From positions 1-23,120 of the forward strand of contig DATKYY010000067.1 of NCBI GenBank assembly GCA_035528295.1: a DNA stretch of 23,120 bases, written 5' to 3'. The notes beneath the pieces are model-generated. The model did no database searches. It saw only the letters and a list, made by a program, of their open reading frames with translations, and had not been told where the DNA came from. The position numbers and the translations under genes were made by a program. This document shows positions 14,851-22,663 of this stretch, in pieces. How positions within the stretch are numbered: the first letter of the stretch is position 1; every line of letters starts with the position of its first letter. The DNA comes from G020353235 sp035528295. GTDB taxonomy: Bacteria; Chloroflexota; Dehalococcoidia; Dehalococcoidales; JAUYDJ01.

Positions 14851-17265
14851 ATGGATAAGATGACCGTCAGGGATATTGATGTCAGCGGTAAGAGGGTTCT
14901 GGTCCGGGTTGACTTCAATGTCCCTCTGGATGAGAAGGGGAAAATCACCGATGATAGCCGCATACGGGCGGCGCTGCCCACCCTCAAATACCTCATTGAG
15001 CGGGGAGCCCGGGTAATCCTGATATCACACCTGGGGCGACCGAAGGGGGAGATAGTCGATAAGCTGCGATTGACCGTCCTTGCCCAGCGCCTTTCCCAGA
15101 TTTTAGGTCAACAGGTGGGCGTAGCCACTGACTGTATCGGACCGGAAGTAGAGAAATCAGTCGCCAGTCTGATGAGTGGCGATGTCCTCTTTCTGGAGAA
15201 CCTGCGCTTTCACTCCGATGAAGAGACGGGGAGTGCTTCCTTTGCCCGAGCCCTGGCTCGCCTGGGTGGTGTTTTCATCAATGATGCCTTCGGCACTTCT
15301 CATCGGGCCCATGCCTCAATTGCCGGCATTGCCCACTATCTGCCAGCCGTGGCCGGGCTGCTGCTGGAGAAAGAGATTGACACTCTAACTGGTCTTCTGG
15401 AGAATCCGGCCCACCCCTTTGTCTCGCTTCTCGGTGGCGCCAAGATAAGCGATAAGATTGAGATGCTGGAGAATATTCTGGACCGGGTGGACTGCCTGCT
15501 GATTGGCGGGGCTATGGCAGCCACCTTCCTGAAAGCCAAGTCCTGTAAGACCGGCAAATCACTGATTGAGGAGGACCGAATCGACACCGCAGCCAAGCTA
15601 ATGGATACGGCCGCCAAAAACGGGGTTCGCCTGCTGCTGCCGGTTGATGTTATGGTCGCCGACAAAATTGACCCTCAGGCTAAAGGCGAAGTGGTGCCGG
15701 TAGAGAGTATCCCCCAAGATAAAATGATTGTGGATATCGGCCCGGAGACAATCAAAATTTTTGGGGCTGAATTACAAAACAGCCAGACCGTATTCTGGAA
15801 CGGGCCCCTGGGGATATACGAAATACCCGCTTTCAGCGAGGGGACACAGGCTATGGCCCGACTGCTGGCCAAGCTGGAAGCCATCTCTATTATCGGGGGC
15901 GGTTCCACCGCTGAGGTGGTAAACGAGCTGGGGTTAGCCGATAAGATGACCTTTGTCTCCACCGGGGGTGGTGCTTCACTCAGATTTCTCGGCGGTGAGG
16001 AACTACCCGGCGTGGAGGCACTGCTTGAAAAAGAAGCCAGGCCACCCCTGGCTCTGGTTGATATCGGCTTGAAGATAATGAAGCAAATCGCCCATCCTTC
16101 ACCGAGCAAGATTGTGTTAGTAGTTATCGACGGGCTGGGCGGACTGCCTGACCCGGCCAGCGGCAAGACGGAGCTGGAGACCGCCCGTACCCCAAACCTT
16201 GATAAATTAGCCGCCAAAAGCATCTGTGGTTTAATCGACCTGGTCAGTCCCGGCATAACGCCGGGCAGTTCGCCGGGCCACCTGGCACTGTTTGGCTACG
16301 ACCCCATTCGTTATAACATCGGGCGGGGAGCACTGGAGGCAATCGGGATAGACTTTGACCTCCGTAACGGGGATGTCGCCGCCCGGGGAAACTTCTGCAC
16401 CATAGATGAAGCTGGCCTGGTTACTGACCGCAGGGCCGGGCGCATCACTACGCAGAAGTGTGCCGAGCTGTGCCGGTTGCTGAACGAAGCCACCATAGAC
16501 GATACTATCCTCTTTATCCGACCGGTCAGGGAACACCGCTTCGTCGTTGTCTTCCGGGGTGACGGTCTGATATCCGCCGCCAGCGATTCCGACCCCCAGC
16601 AGGTCGGGGTAGCGCCCAGAGTGGTCAATGCCCTCCGTCCCGACTCAAGCCGCACCGCTGATATTGCCAATAAATTTATCGCCCGGGCACGCGAGATTCT
16701 GGCCAGCCACCACCCGGCCAACATGATTCTGCTGCGCGGTTTCTCACAAAAGCCCAGTTTTCCCTCAATGGGTGAGGTCTATAAGCTCAAGCCGGCGGCA
16801 ATCGCCAGCTATCCCATGTACCGGGGATTAGCCAAGCTGGTTGGCATGCACGTTCTGGAAACCGGCACCAGCCTTGAGGATGAATTAGCCATCCTGAAAA
16901 AGCATTATGCTGAGCATGACTATTTCTTCCTGCACATCAAGGAAACCGATGCGGCGGGCGAGGATGGTGACTTCAAGCGAAAGGTCAAAGTTATCGAGCA
17001 GGTTGATAGCGCCATACCCCGGTTAATCGCCCTTGAGCCGGATGTTATTATTGTTACCGGTGACCACTCAACACCGGCCCTGCTTAAAGGCCATAGCTGG
17101 CACCCGGTGCCGGTGCTGATATATGCCAGGTATTGCCGGCCGGATAAAGTAGCCGAGTTCGCCGAGTCAGCCTGTCTCAGCGGGGGACTGGGGCGACTGC
17201 CGGCGACCCAGATTATGCCACTGGCGATGGCCAATGCCCTGAAGTTAAGCAAATTTGGCGCCTGA
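14851..17265 (+). CDS. pgk-apgM: Fused phosphoglycerate kinase / archaeal-type phosphoglycerate mutase
   Basis: One open frame of 804 aa encodes two enzymes. Residues 1-396 are a complete phosphoglycerate kinase (RVDFNVPLD, SHLGRPKG, FLENLRFHSDEE, NDAFGTSHRAHAS, LLGGAKISDKI, FWNGPLGIYE, VSTGGGASLRFL). Residues of about 418-804 are a complete 2,3-BPG-independent mutase of the ApgM group: VVIDGLGG (Asp427), the nucleophile loop PGSSPGHLALFGYDP (Ser473), HIKETDAAGEDGD (695-707) and VTGDHSTP (735-742). Together they would convert 1,3-bisphosphoglycerate to 2-phosphoglycerate, or the reverse. The joint is a short stretch (RPPLALVDIGLKI) with an in-frame ATG at 16078 but no good binding site. GAGGTG stands 4 nt before the start. 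tpiA follows after 14 nt. Confidence 0.93.
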   Translation: MDKMTVRDIDVSGKRVLVRVDFNVPLDEKGKITDDSRIRAALPTLKYLIERGARVILISHLGRPKGEIVDKLRLTVLAQRLSQILGQQVGVATDCIGPEVEKSVASLMSGDVLFLENLRFHSDEETGSASFARALARLGGVFINDAFGTSHRAHASIAGIAHYLPAVAGLLLEKEIDTLTGLLENPAHPFVSLLGGAKISDKIEMLENILDRVDCLLIGGAMAATFLKAKSCKTGKSLIEEDRIDTAAKLMDTAAKNGVRLLLPVDVMVADKIDPQAKGEVVPVESIPQDKMIVDIGPETIKIFGAELQNSQTVFWNGPLGIYEIPAFSEGTQAMARLLAKLEAISIIGGGSTAEVVNELGLADKMTFVSTGGGASLRFLGGEELPGVEALLEKEARPPLALVDIGLKIMKQIAHPSPSKIVLVVIDGLGGLPDPASGKTELETARTPNLDKLAAKSICGLIDLVSPGITPGSSPGHLALFGYDPIRYNIGRGALEAIGIDFDLRNGDVAARGNFCTIDEAGLVTDRRAGRITTQKCAELCRLLNEATIDDTILFIRPVREHRFVVVFRGDGLISAASDSDPQQVGVAPRVVNALRPDSSRTADIANKFIARAREILASHHPANMILLRGFSQKPSFPSMGEVYKLKPAAIASYPMYRGLAKLVGMHVLETGTSLEDELAILKKHYAEHDYFFLHIKETDAAGEDGDFKRKVKVIEQVDSAIPRLIALEPDVIIVTGDHSTPALLKGHSWHPVPVLIYARYCRPDKVAEFAESACLSGGLGRLPATQIMPLAMANALKLSKFGA

Positions 17266-17279
17266 AGAGTAGTCATAAA

Positions 17280-18038
17280 ATGCGAGTTCCCTTAACTGCC
17301 GGAAACTGGAAAATGAATACTACCCTGAGCGAAGCCACCGCGCTGGTCAGGGCAATGCGTGCTGAGCTTGACCGGATAAAGAATGTTGAAAAGGTGCTCT
17401 GTCCGCCTTTTATTTCGCTGGCGGCGGTAGGCGAGCTCATCAAGGGTAGCTCAATAAAGCTGGGGGCACAGAATATATACTTTGCCGAAAAGGGGGCTTA
17501 TACCGGCGAGATTTCGCCTCTCATGCTGGCTGACCTCTGTGAATTTGTTATTATCGGGCACTCGGAGCGGCGGCACTATTTTAATGAAACGGGCGAGATA
17601 GTTAATCAAAAAATTCAAGCTGCGCTCAAGGTTGGCCTGAAACCAATCCTGTGCATCGGGGAAAGGCTGGAGGAAAATGAGGCGGGGAGAACCGAAGAAG
17701 TAGTCACCGAGCAGCTCCAGTCGTCTCTGGCGGGCATAAACCGGGTTAATGACCTGGTAATCGCCTATGAGCCGGTCTGGGCAATCGGCACCGGTAGGGC
17801 GGCTACCGGCGGGCAGGCCAATGAGACCATTGGTCTTATCCGCCGTAATATGACTAAATTATATGATAACGAAACTGCCCAAAACACACGTATTCTATAC
17901 GGCGGCAGTGTCACTGCGGACAATATTGCCGAGTTTATTCAGCAATCCGAGATAGACGGTAGCCTTGTCGGCGGGGCGAGCCTGAAAGCAAACGAGTTTT
18001 TGAGTATCGTCAAGCAGACCGCAGAAATTAAATCATAG
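17280..18038 (+). CDS. tpiA: Triosephosphate isomerase
   Basis: A 252-aa triosephosphate isomerase, interconverting dihydroxyacetone phosphate and glyceraldehyde 3-phosphate. All active-site residues are visible: Asn9 and Lys11 in TAGNWKMN, His94 in IIGHSERR, and Glu164 in IAYEPVWAIGTGRAA, followed by the phosphate-binding YGGSV and GGASLK loops. Length is typical. The gene follows pgk-apgM by 14 nt and precedes miaA by 1 nt, so it is inside the operon. AGAG in the gap is a weak ribosome binding site, and coupling to the gene before is likely. Confidence 0.97.
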   Translation: MRVPLTAGNWKMNTTLSEATALVRAMRAELDRIKNVEKVLCPPFISLAAVGELIKGSSIKLGAQNIYFAEKGAYTGEISPLMLADLCEFVIIGHSERRHYFNETGEIVNQKIQAALKVGLKPILCIGERLEENEAGRTEEVVTEQLQSSLAGINRVNDLVIAYEPVWAIGTGRAATGGQANETIGLIRRNMTKLYDNETAQNTRILYGGSVTADNIAEFIQQSEIDGSLVGGASLKANEFLSIVKQTAEIKS

Positions 18039-18039
18039 C

Positions 18040-18984
18040 ATGAATCGTCTGGTAGCTATCGTTGGTCCCACCGCTGTCGGCAAGAGCCAGCTAGCGCTTC
18101 ACCTAGCTCAGACTTTTCCGGGAGAGATAGTCAGTGCTGATAGCCGACAGGTATACCGCTATATGGATATCGGCACCGCCAAACCAAGCCCGGAGGAGCT
18201 GTCCCTCGTCCGGCACCACCTGATAGACATAGTTAACCCGGATGAGGACTTCAGCCTGGCCCAGTACCAGCATTTAGCCACTCAGGCTATTGCCGATATC
18301 GGCCAGCGCCACCGATTGCCGATACTGGTCGGTGGCAGCGGGCTGTATGTCTGGGCGGTGCTGGAAGGCTGGCAAATACCAGCGGTTCCCCCTGACCTAG
18401 AATTCAGGCGCCGCCTGGAGGACAAAGCGGCCAAAATCGGTGCGGAAAGGCTCTACCAGGAGCTGGTCAAGTCTGACTCCATAGCCGCCCAGCAGATTGA
18501 CCCGCGTAATGTGCGGCGGGTAATAAGGGCTCTGGAAGTGCTGAAACATACTGATACCCCTTTATCCCGGCAGAAGCAGGCACTATCTTGCCCGACCCTT
18601 ATCATCGGTCTGACCACTGATAGAGCTGAATTATACCGGCGGGTTGACTCCAGGGTTGATGAAATGGTACAGCGGGGCCTGGTTGAGGAAGTGAAGAAAC
18701 TGATGGGGATGGGCTATGACCTCAGCCTGCCGGCGATGTCCGGTATCGGCTACCGCCAGATCGGTCAGTATCTCAAGGGTGAGATGACATTAGAGGGGGC
18801 CATTGAGCAAATTAAATCAGAGAGCCACCGCCTGGTCCGCCACCAGTATAACTGGTTCCGCTTAAAAGATGATAGAATTAGGTGGTTTGAGGAAAAAGAT
18901 AAATCTGAAATAACGGCCATAGTAACCAAATTCAGGGGAGCTAAGCAAAGTGGACTTCACCAAGCTACAGGGTGCCGGGAATGA
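18040..18984 (+). CDS. miaA: tRNA dimethylallyltransferase
   Basis: A 314-aa MiaA, which transfers a dimethylallyl group from DMAPP to A37 of tRNAs that read codons starting with U. The P-loop GPTAVGKS is at residues 9-16, then SADSRQVYRYMDIGTAKPS, HHLIDIVNPDEDFSLAQYQ, LVGGSGLYVWAVLEG, the RRVIRALEV helix and AMSGIGYRQIGQYLKGE. Length is normal. The last 35 nt overlap dapF in another frame, so the C-terminal tail (QSGLHQATGCRE) is partly dictated by the dapF start. Its DMAPP substrate is the product of the MEP pathway encoded by neighbouring dxs and by dxr and ispG on the left. Confidence 0.96.
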   Translation: MNRLVAIVGPTAVGKSQLALHLAQTFPGEIVSADSRQVYRYMDIGTAKPSPEELSLVRHHLIDIVNPDEDFSLAQYQHLATQAIADIGQRHRLPILVGGSGLYVWAVLEGWQIPAVPPDLEFRRRLEDKAAKIGAERLYQELVKSDSIAAQQIDPRNVRRVIRALEVLKHTDTPLSRQKQALSCPTLIIGLTTDRAELYRRVDSRVDEMVQRGLVEEVKKLMGMGYDLSLPAMSGIGYRQIGQYLKGEMTLEGAIEQIKSESHRLVRHQYNWFRLKDDRIRWFEEKDKSEITAIVTKFRGAKQSGLHQATGCRE

Positions 18985-19801
18985 CTTTATCCTGGTAGAG
19001 ACCGATAAGACCAAAGGTGACTGGTCGGAAGTCGCCAAAGCGATGTGCGACCGCCACTATGGTATCGGCGCCGATGGCTTATTGCTCCTGCTGCCATCGG
19101 CTAAAGCCGATTTCAGGATGCGCATGTTTAACCCGGACGGTGGCGAGGCAGAAGCCTGCGGCAACGGATTGAGATGCCTGGCAAAATACATCATGGACCA
19201 AAAACTCTCGCCCCAAAGCCAGCTAAAGATTGAAACGATGGCGGGCATAAGAGCAGTCAGACTTGATAAAACAGGAAAGTCGGTTGAAATCCAGACCAGT
19301 ATGGGGGTGCCTAAATTTGGCGCCGGCGATATCCCGGTGGAGATAGAGCCGGGGAGCAGGAAGCTGGTTGACATAAAATCAATGCTGGGCTACACGGTGG
19401 TTATTGACGGCAAGAAGCTTTGCTTAAACCTCGTTTCGATGGGAAACCCGCATGCAGTTTGTTTTTGCAAGCAACCGGTAGCCAAATTCCTGCTGTCCCA
19501 GATAGGTCCCAAGGTAGAGCACCTGGCTATATTTCCCAGGCGGACCAATTTTGAGGTTGTCAACGTAGTCAATCGGGGGCAAATAGACGCCCGAGTCTGG
19601 GAAAGGGGAGCCGGGGAGACACTTGCCTGCGGCAGCGGTGCCGGCGCCATAGCGGTGGCGGCGCAAAAGTATGGTTTTGTTGATAACAAGGTAGATATAG
19701 CCCTGCCGGGAGGAGTACTCAAGGTGGAATGGGATGGGGTGAGGGAGGTATTCCTCAGCGGTCCGGCGGAAAAAGTATTCACTGGAGTATGGGAAAAATG
19801 A
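18950..19801 (+). CDS. dapF: Diaminopimelate epimerase
   Basis: A 283-aa cofactor-free epimerase converting LL-diaminopimelate to the meso form on the way to lysine (and cell wall, where present). Both catalytic cysteines are there: Cys70 in PDGGEAEACGNGLRC and Cys227 in ERGAGETLACGSGAGA. The family start reads FTKLQGAGNDFILVE. The start is GTG at 18950, with GGGGAG about 9-10 nt upstream inside miaA; the overlap of 35 nt is unusual in length but well supported by the N-terminal match. The stop overlaps the following aminotransferase start as ATGA. Confidence 0.96.
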   Translation: MDFTKLQGAGNDFILVETDKTKGDWSEVAKAMCDRHYGIGADGLLLLLPSAKADFRMRMFNPDGGEAEACGNGLRCLAKYIMDQKLSPQSQLKIETMAGIRAVRLDKTGKSVEIQTSMGVPKFGAGDIPVEIEPGSRKLVDIKSMLGYTVVIDGKKLCLNLVSMGNPHAVCFCKQPVAKFLLSQIGPKVEHLAIFPRRTNFEVVNVVNRGQIDARVWERGAGETLACGSGAGAIAVAAQKYGFVDNKVDIALPGGVLKVEWDGVREVFLSGPAEKVFTGVWEK

Positions 19802-20982
19802 AAATGTCAAAACGGATGTCCGGTCTAGCCCCTTATCTTTTCGTCGAGCTTAACCAGAAAATCGCTGAGAAAAAGGCTAAGGGTGAAGAGGTAATTAGCT
19901 TCGCCGTCGGTGACCCCGATATGCCGACACCAGCCCACATAATTGATGCCCTCTGTCAGGCGGCACAGGAGCCGGCAAATCACCGCTATCCCGAAACCGA
20001 GGGCCTGGCAGAACTCCGCCAGGCTATCGCCGGGTGGTATCAAAGGCGCTTTAATGTCCAGCTCGACCCGGATAGCGAGGTGCTGCCCCTGATTGGCTCC
20101 AAAGAGGGGATTGCCCACATTGCCCTGTGCTTTATTGACTTTGATGATGTTGCCCTGGTACCGGACCCGGGATACCCGGTCTACGCCATAAGCACCAAGC
20201 TCGCCGGCGGCAGTCCTTACTTCATGCCCCTTAGCGAAGAGAAGGATTTTATACCTGATTTAGTGGCTATTCCGACCCATATTCTAGAAAAGGCCAAGCT
20301 AATGTGGCTCGGCTATCCCAATAATCCCACCGGAGCGGTGGCTAGCCTTGAGTTTTTCCAGAAAGCAGTTGATTTCGCCCGGCAAAACGACCTGGTGGTA
20401 TGCCATGACGCCGCCTACACCGAGATTGTCTTTGATGATTACCAGGCGCCCAGCTTCCTGCAAGCCGATGGCGCCAAGGAAATCGGAGTCGAGTTTCACA
20501 CCCTGTCCAAGAGCTATAATATGACCGGGTGGCGCATTGGGATGGTGGTGGGCAATGCCAAAATAATAGACGCGCTAAAGAGAGTCAAAACAAATCTGGA
20601 CTCGGGGATTCCACAGGCAATTCAATATGCGGCCATCGAGGCTTTGAACGGGCCGCAGGACTACCTGCCCAAGAAAAATGCTATCTACCAGCGGCGTCGT
20701 GACCTGCTGATTGATATCTTAAATAACATCGGTGCTCAAGCCAGACCACCCAAGGGAGGTATCTACATCTGGGCTAGAGTGCCGGAGGGCTATACCTCGG
20801 TAGAGTTTGCCAATGAGTTACTCGACAAGCACGGGGTGGTGATTACCCCGGGGACCGGCTTCGGCAAAAACGGGGAGGGCTATGTGCGGTTATCCCTGAC
20901 CGTCCCCGACGCCACCTTTGTCAAGGGCCTATCACGGCTGGCCGGGTGGCACAACAGCAAAGTCCGGCAAAAAAAGCGGTAG
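19798..20982 (+). CDS. dapL: LL-diaminopimelate aminotransferase (DapL type), class I/II PLP enzyme
   Basis: A 394-aa fold-type I aminotransferase. Evidence for PLP binding is Lys238 in HTLSKSYNMTGWRIG, plus GSKEGIAHIAL, PDPGYPVY, GYPNNPTGAV, VCHDAAYTEIVFDD and VRLSLT near the end. The direct overlap with dapF (ATGA) supports a DapL role: making LL-diaminopimelate from tetrahydrodipicolinate and glutamate in one step, with DapF acting next. On sequence alone, an aspartate or alanine aminotransferase relative cannot be excluded. Start ATG 19798 is chosen for the overlap and for GGAG 10 nt upstream; ATG 19789 and ATG 19804 are alternatives. Glutamate from GdhA would be the amino donor. Confidence 0.86.
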   Translation: MKMSKRMSGLAPYLFVELNQKIAEKKAKGEEVISFAVGDPDMPTPAHIIDALCQAAQEPANHRYPETEGLAELRQAIAGWYQRRFNVQLDPDSEVLPLIGSKEGIAHIALCFIDFDDVALVPDPGYPVYAISTKLAGGSPYFMPLSEEKDFIPDLVAIPTHILEKAKLMWLGYPNNPTGAVASLEFFQKAVDFARQNDLVVCHDAAYTEIVFDDYQAPSFLQADGAKEIGVEFHTLSKSYNMTGWRIGMVVGNAKIIDALKRVKTNLDSGIPQAIQYAAIEALNGPQDYLPKKNAIYQRRRDLLIDILNNIGAQARPPKGGIYIWARVPEGYTSVEFANELLDKHGVVITPGTGFGKNGEGYVRLSLTVPDATFVKGLSRLAGWHNSKVRQKKR

Positions 20983-21015
20983 GGGTTACTTTACATAACT
21001 TTTGGGAGTACTGCG

Positions 21016-22185
21016 ATTAAAGGTATACTTAAAAGTACACTACTCGGTGAGAAAACACTGGAGCAGGCTGTACTGGTAGCCGTAGCCCCCAAGGGTAGAA
21101 CCGACCGATGGGCGGTGGAGGACTCGCTGGATGAGCTGGCCCAGCTGGCGGACACCGCTGGTGCCAGTGTGGCGGGGCGGCTTACCCAGAAGTTGCTGAC
21201 ACCTTCCAAGACACACTACCTGGGCAAAGGCAAGCTGGAAGAGCTAATCTCATTAAAACAAAGCACCCCTTACGATGTTGCCATCTTTGATGATGAGCTG
21301 ACGCCGTTGCAGCAGCGAAACCTGGAGGAAGCCCTCAAGGTGAAGGTGATTGACCGTGCCGCCCTGATTCTGGATATCTTCTCGCGGCGTGCCCAGAGCC
21401 ACGAGGGCAAGCTGCAGGTGGAACTGGCGCAGCACCAGTACCTGTTACCCCGTCTTGCCGGGCAGTGGAGCCACCTGGAAAGACTGGGGGGCGGTATCGG
21501 CACCCGGGGCCCCGGCGAATCGCAGTTGGAGACAGACCGGCGGCTTATCCGCCAGAAGATAAACCGCCTTAAGGCACAGATTGAAGAGGTGAGAAAACAC
21601 CGCCGGCTGCATCGCCAGCAACGGCAGAAGACCGGCATTCCCATCGTCGCCATAGTCGGCTACACCAATGCCGGTAAGAGCACTCTGCTCAATGCCCTCA
21701 GCAATGCCGAGGTCTTCGTGGAGAATAAGCTCTTTGCCACCCTTGACACAACCATCCGCCGTCTGACCCTTCCTGACAAAAGTGATGTCCTGATTACGGA
21801 CACGGTCGGTTTTATCCGCAAGCTACCACCGACACTGGTAACCGCCTTCCGGGCAACCCTGGAAGAACTGAACGAAGCCAGCATCCTGCTTCATGTCGTT
21901 GACCTGTCCGCCCGCAAAGCCGCCGAGCAGTGCCAGACGGTGGAAGAAATTCTGGCCGACCTTAACCTTGGCGACAAGCCAAGAATAACGGCACTGAATA
22001 AAATTGACCGGCTGCTTGACCGGAGCCAGGTCCGGGATGAGGAAAGTGCTCTGGCAAATCTCTGTCAGAAGACGGGCACCGAAAAAGAGAACACGGTATT
22101 AATTTCGGCCATCAAGGGGTGGCGGTTGAACCGGCTACTGGAGCTAATCAACCAGAATTTAGCCCAAAATTTATCCCCAATTTAG
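21016..22185 (+). CDS. hflX: Ribosome-associated GTPase HflX
   Basis: HflX splits or rescues stalled ribosomes in other bacteria. The N-terminal domain (AVLVAVAPKGR, SLDELAQLADTAGASVAGRL, THYLGKGKLEEL, DDELTPLQQRNLEE, ILDIFSRRAQSHEGKLQVELAQ), the signature RLGGGIGTRGPGESQLETDRR and a coiled coil come first. They are followed by the GTPase domain with GYTNAGKST (about 215-223), DTVGFIRKLP and NKID. The start is a problem. The first usual start codon is GTG 21115, but the conserved family sequence begins before it, at about 21061. No ATG, GTG or TTG lies in frame between the dapL stop and that point. I place the start at ATT 21016, with GGGAG 7 nt upstream (389 aa). CTG 21058, with GGTGAG 6 nt upstream, is the alternative. 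Function is certain; the start is not. Confidence 0.9.
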   Translation: MKGILKSTLLGEKTLEQAVLVAVAPKGRTDRWAVEDSLDELAQLADTAGASVAGRLTQKLLTPSKTHYLGKGKLEELISLKQSTPYDVAIFDDELTPLQQRNLEEALKVKVIDRAALILDIFSRRAQSHEGKLQVELAQHQYLLPRLAGQWSHLERLGGGIGTRGPGESQLETDRRLIRQKINRLKAQIEEVRKHRRLHRQQRQKTGIPIVAIVGYTNAGKSTLLNALSNAEVFVENKLFATLDTTIRRLTLPDKSDVLITDTVGFIRKLPPTLVTAFRATLEELNEASILLHVVDLSARKAAEQCQTVEEILADLNLGDKPRITALNKIDRLLDRSQVRDEESALANLCQKTGTEKENTVLISAIKGWRLNRLLELINQNLAQNLSPI

Positions 22186-22239
22186 CCCTCTCAAAATGAC
22201 GCTCTCAAATCAAAATCTAGGCCTCTAAAAAATCGTTTG

Positions 22240-22264
22240 AATGGTTTACTACCTGTAAACCATT
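22240..22264. repeat. Perfect 10-bp inverted repeat, 5-nt centre
   Basis: AATGGTTTAC and GTAAACCATT flank TACCT; two G-T pairs could lengthen the stem. It lies 55 nt after hflX. On the plus strand no T-run follows. On the minus strand TTTTTT comes 7 nt after the stem, so a leaky terminator for leftward transcription is possible. The shape also fits an operator. Confidence 0.7.
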
Positions 22265-22599
22265 TGTGGCAGTAATAACCACCCCCCAACCCCGCATTTT
22301 GGGGGTAGAAAGACAAGACCGGGAAAATAGTTTACTAACGACACCCTGAACTATAACTACATTAAATAACTGGGGTAAGGTAGTTGTCTTGGTAGAAGGT
22401 CTGATAAATAAAGTAGGGTTTTTGGTAGAGCAGTTAATTAATGTAAAAAGATAAAGGCAGAAACTAAAATTTAAATAAAGAAAAACAGCCGGAGAATTAG
22501 TTCCAATAAAATGGGGAGGAATTTTGCCGTCATAGATGCCAGGGAAAGGCTTCTTTCTGGCTGAATATTTATGTTAACCTGCCGAGTCTGGCATAGTTT

Positions 22600-22645
22600 G
22601 GGGCGCACTATATATGTTATGTGAAGTTCTTCCATAGTGCGCCCC
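22600..22645. repeat. 12-bp GC-rich inverted repeat, 22-nt loop
   Basis: The arm GGGGCGCACTAT (22600-22611) matches ATAGTGCGCCCC (22634-22645) without a mismatch. No T-run follows on either strand, so it is not a standard terminator. It lies just downstream of the stop codon of the minus-strand gene at the right edge. Confidence 0.75.
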
Positions 22646-22663
22646 CTTAAGGCTGAGTTAGCT

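Larger units (their letters stand above)
22186..22663. other. AT-rich non-coding stretch with inverted repeats
   Basis: About 480 bp with no convincing gene on either strand and a clearly higher AT content than its neighbours. It contains three loose copies of CTCTCAAAAT-like sequence (22188-22232), a perfect 10-bp dyad (22240-22264), a C-run/G-run pair (22283-22289 with 22299-22305), a copy of ATRGTTTACTA (22241-22251 and 22327-22337), a bulged hairpin (22538-22561) and a 12-bp GC-rich inverted repeat (22600-22645). I recognise no known RNA family here. Confidence 0.6.

Noticed and set aside
15675..16256. A 193-codon minus-strand open frame across the pgk/apgM junction
   Set aside because: Low-complexity Ser/Pro-rich translation antisense to conserved enzyme motifs. 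It does not affect the fusion reading.
22283..22305. CCCCCAA/TTGGGGG pair as a terminator of hflX
   Set aside because: No T-run follows on either strand and the C-run can pair in several registers.
22511..22564. A 17-codon frame starting ATGGGGAGG in the AT-rich stretch
   Set aside because: No binding site upstream, and it overlaps a hairpin; no support as a gene.
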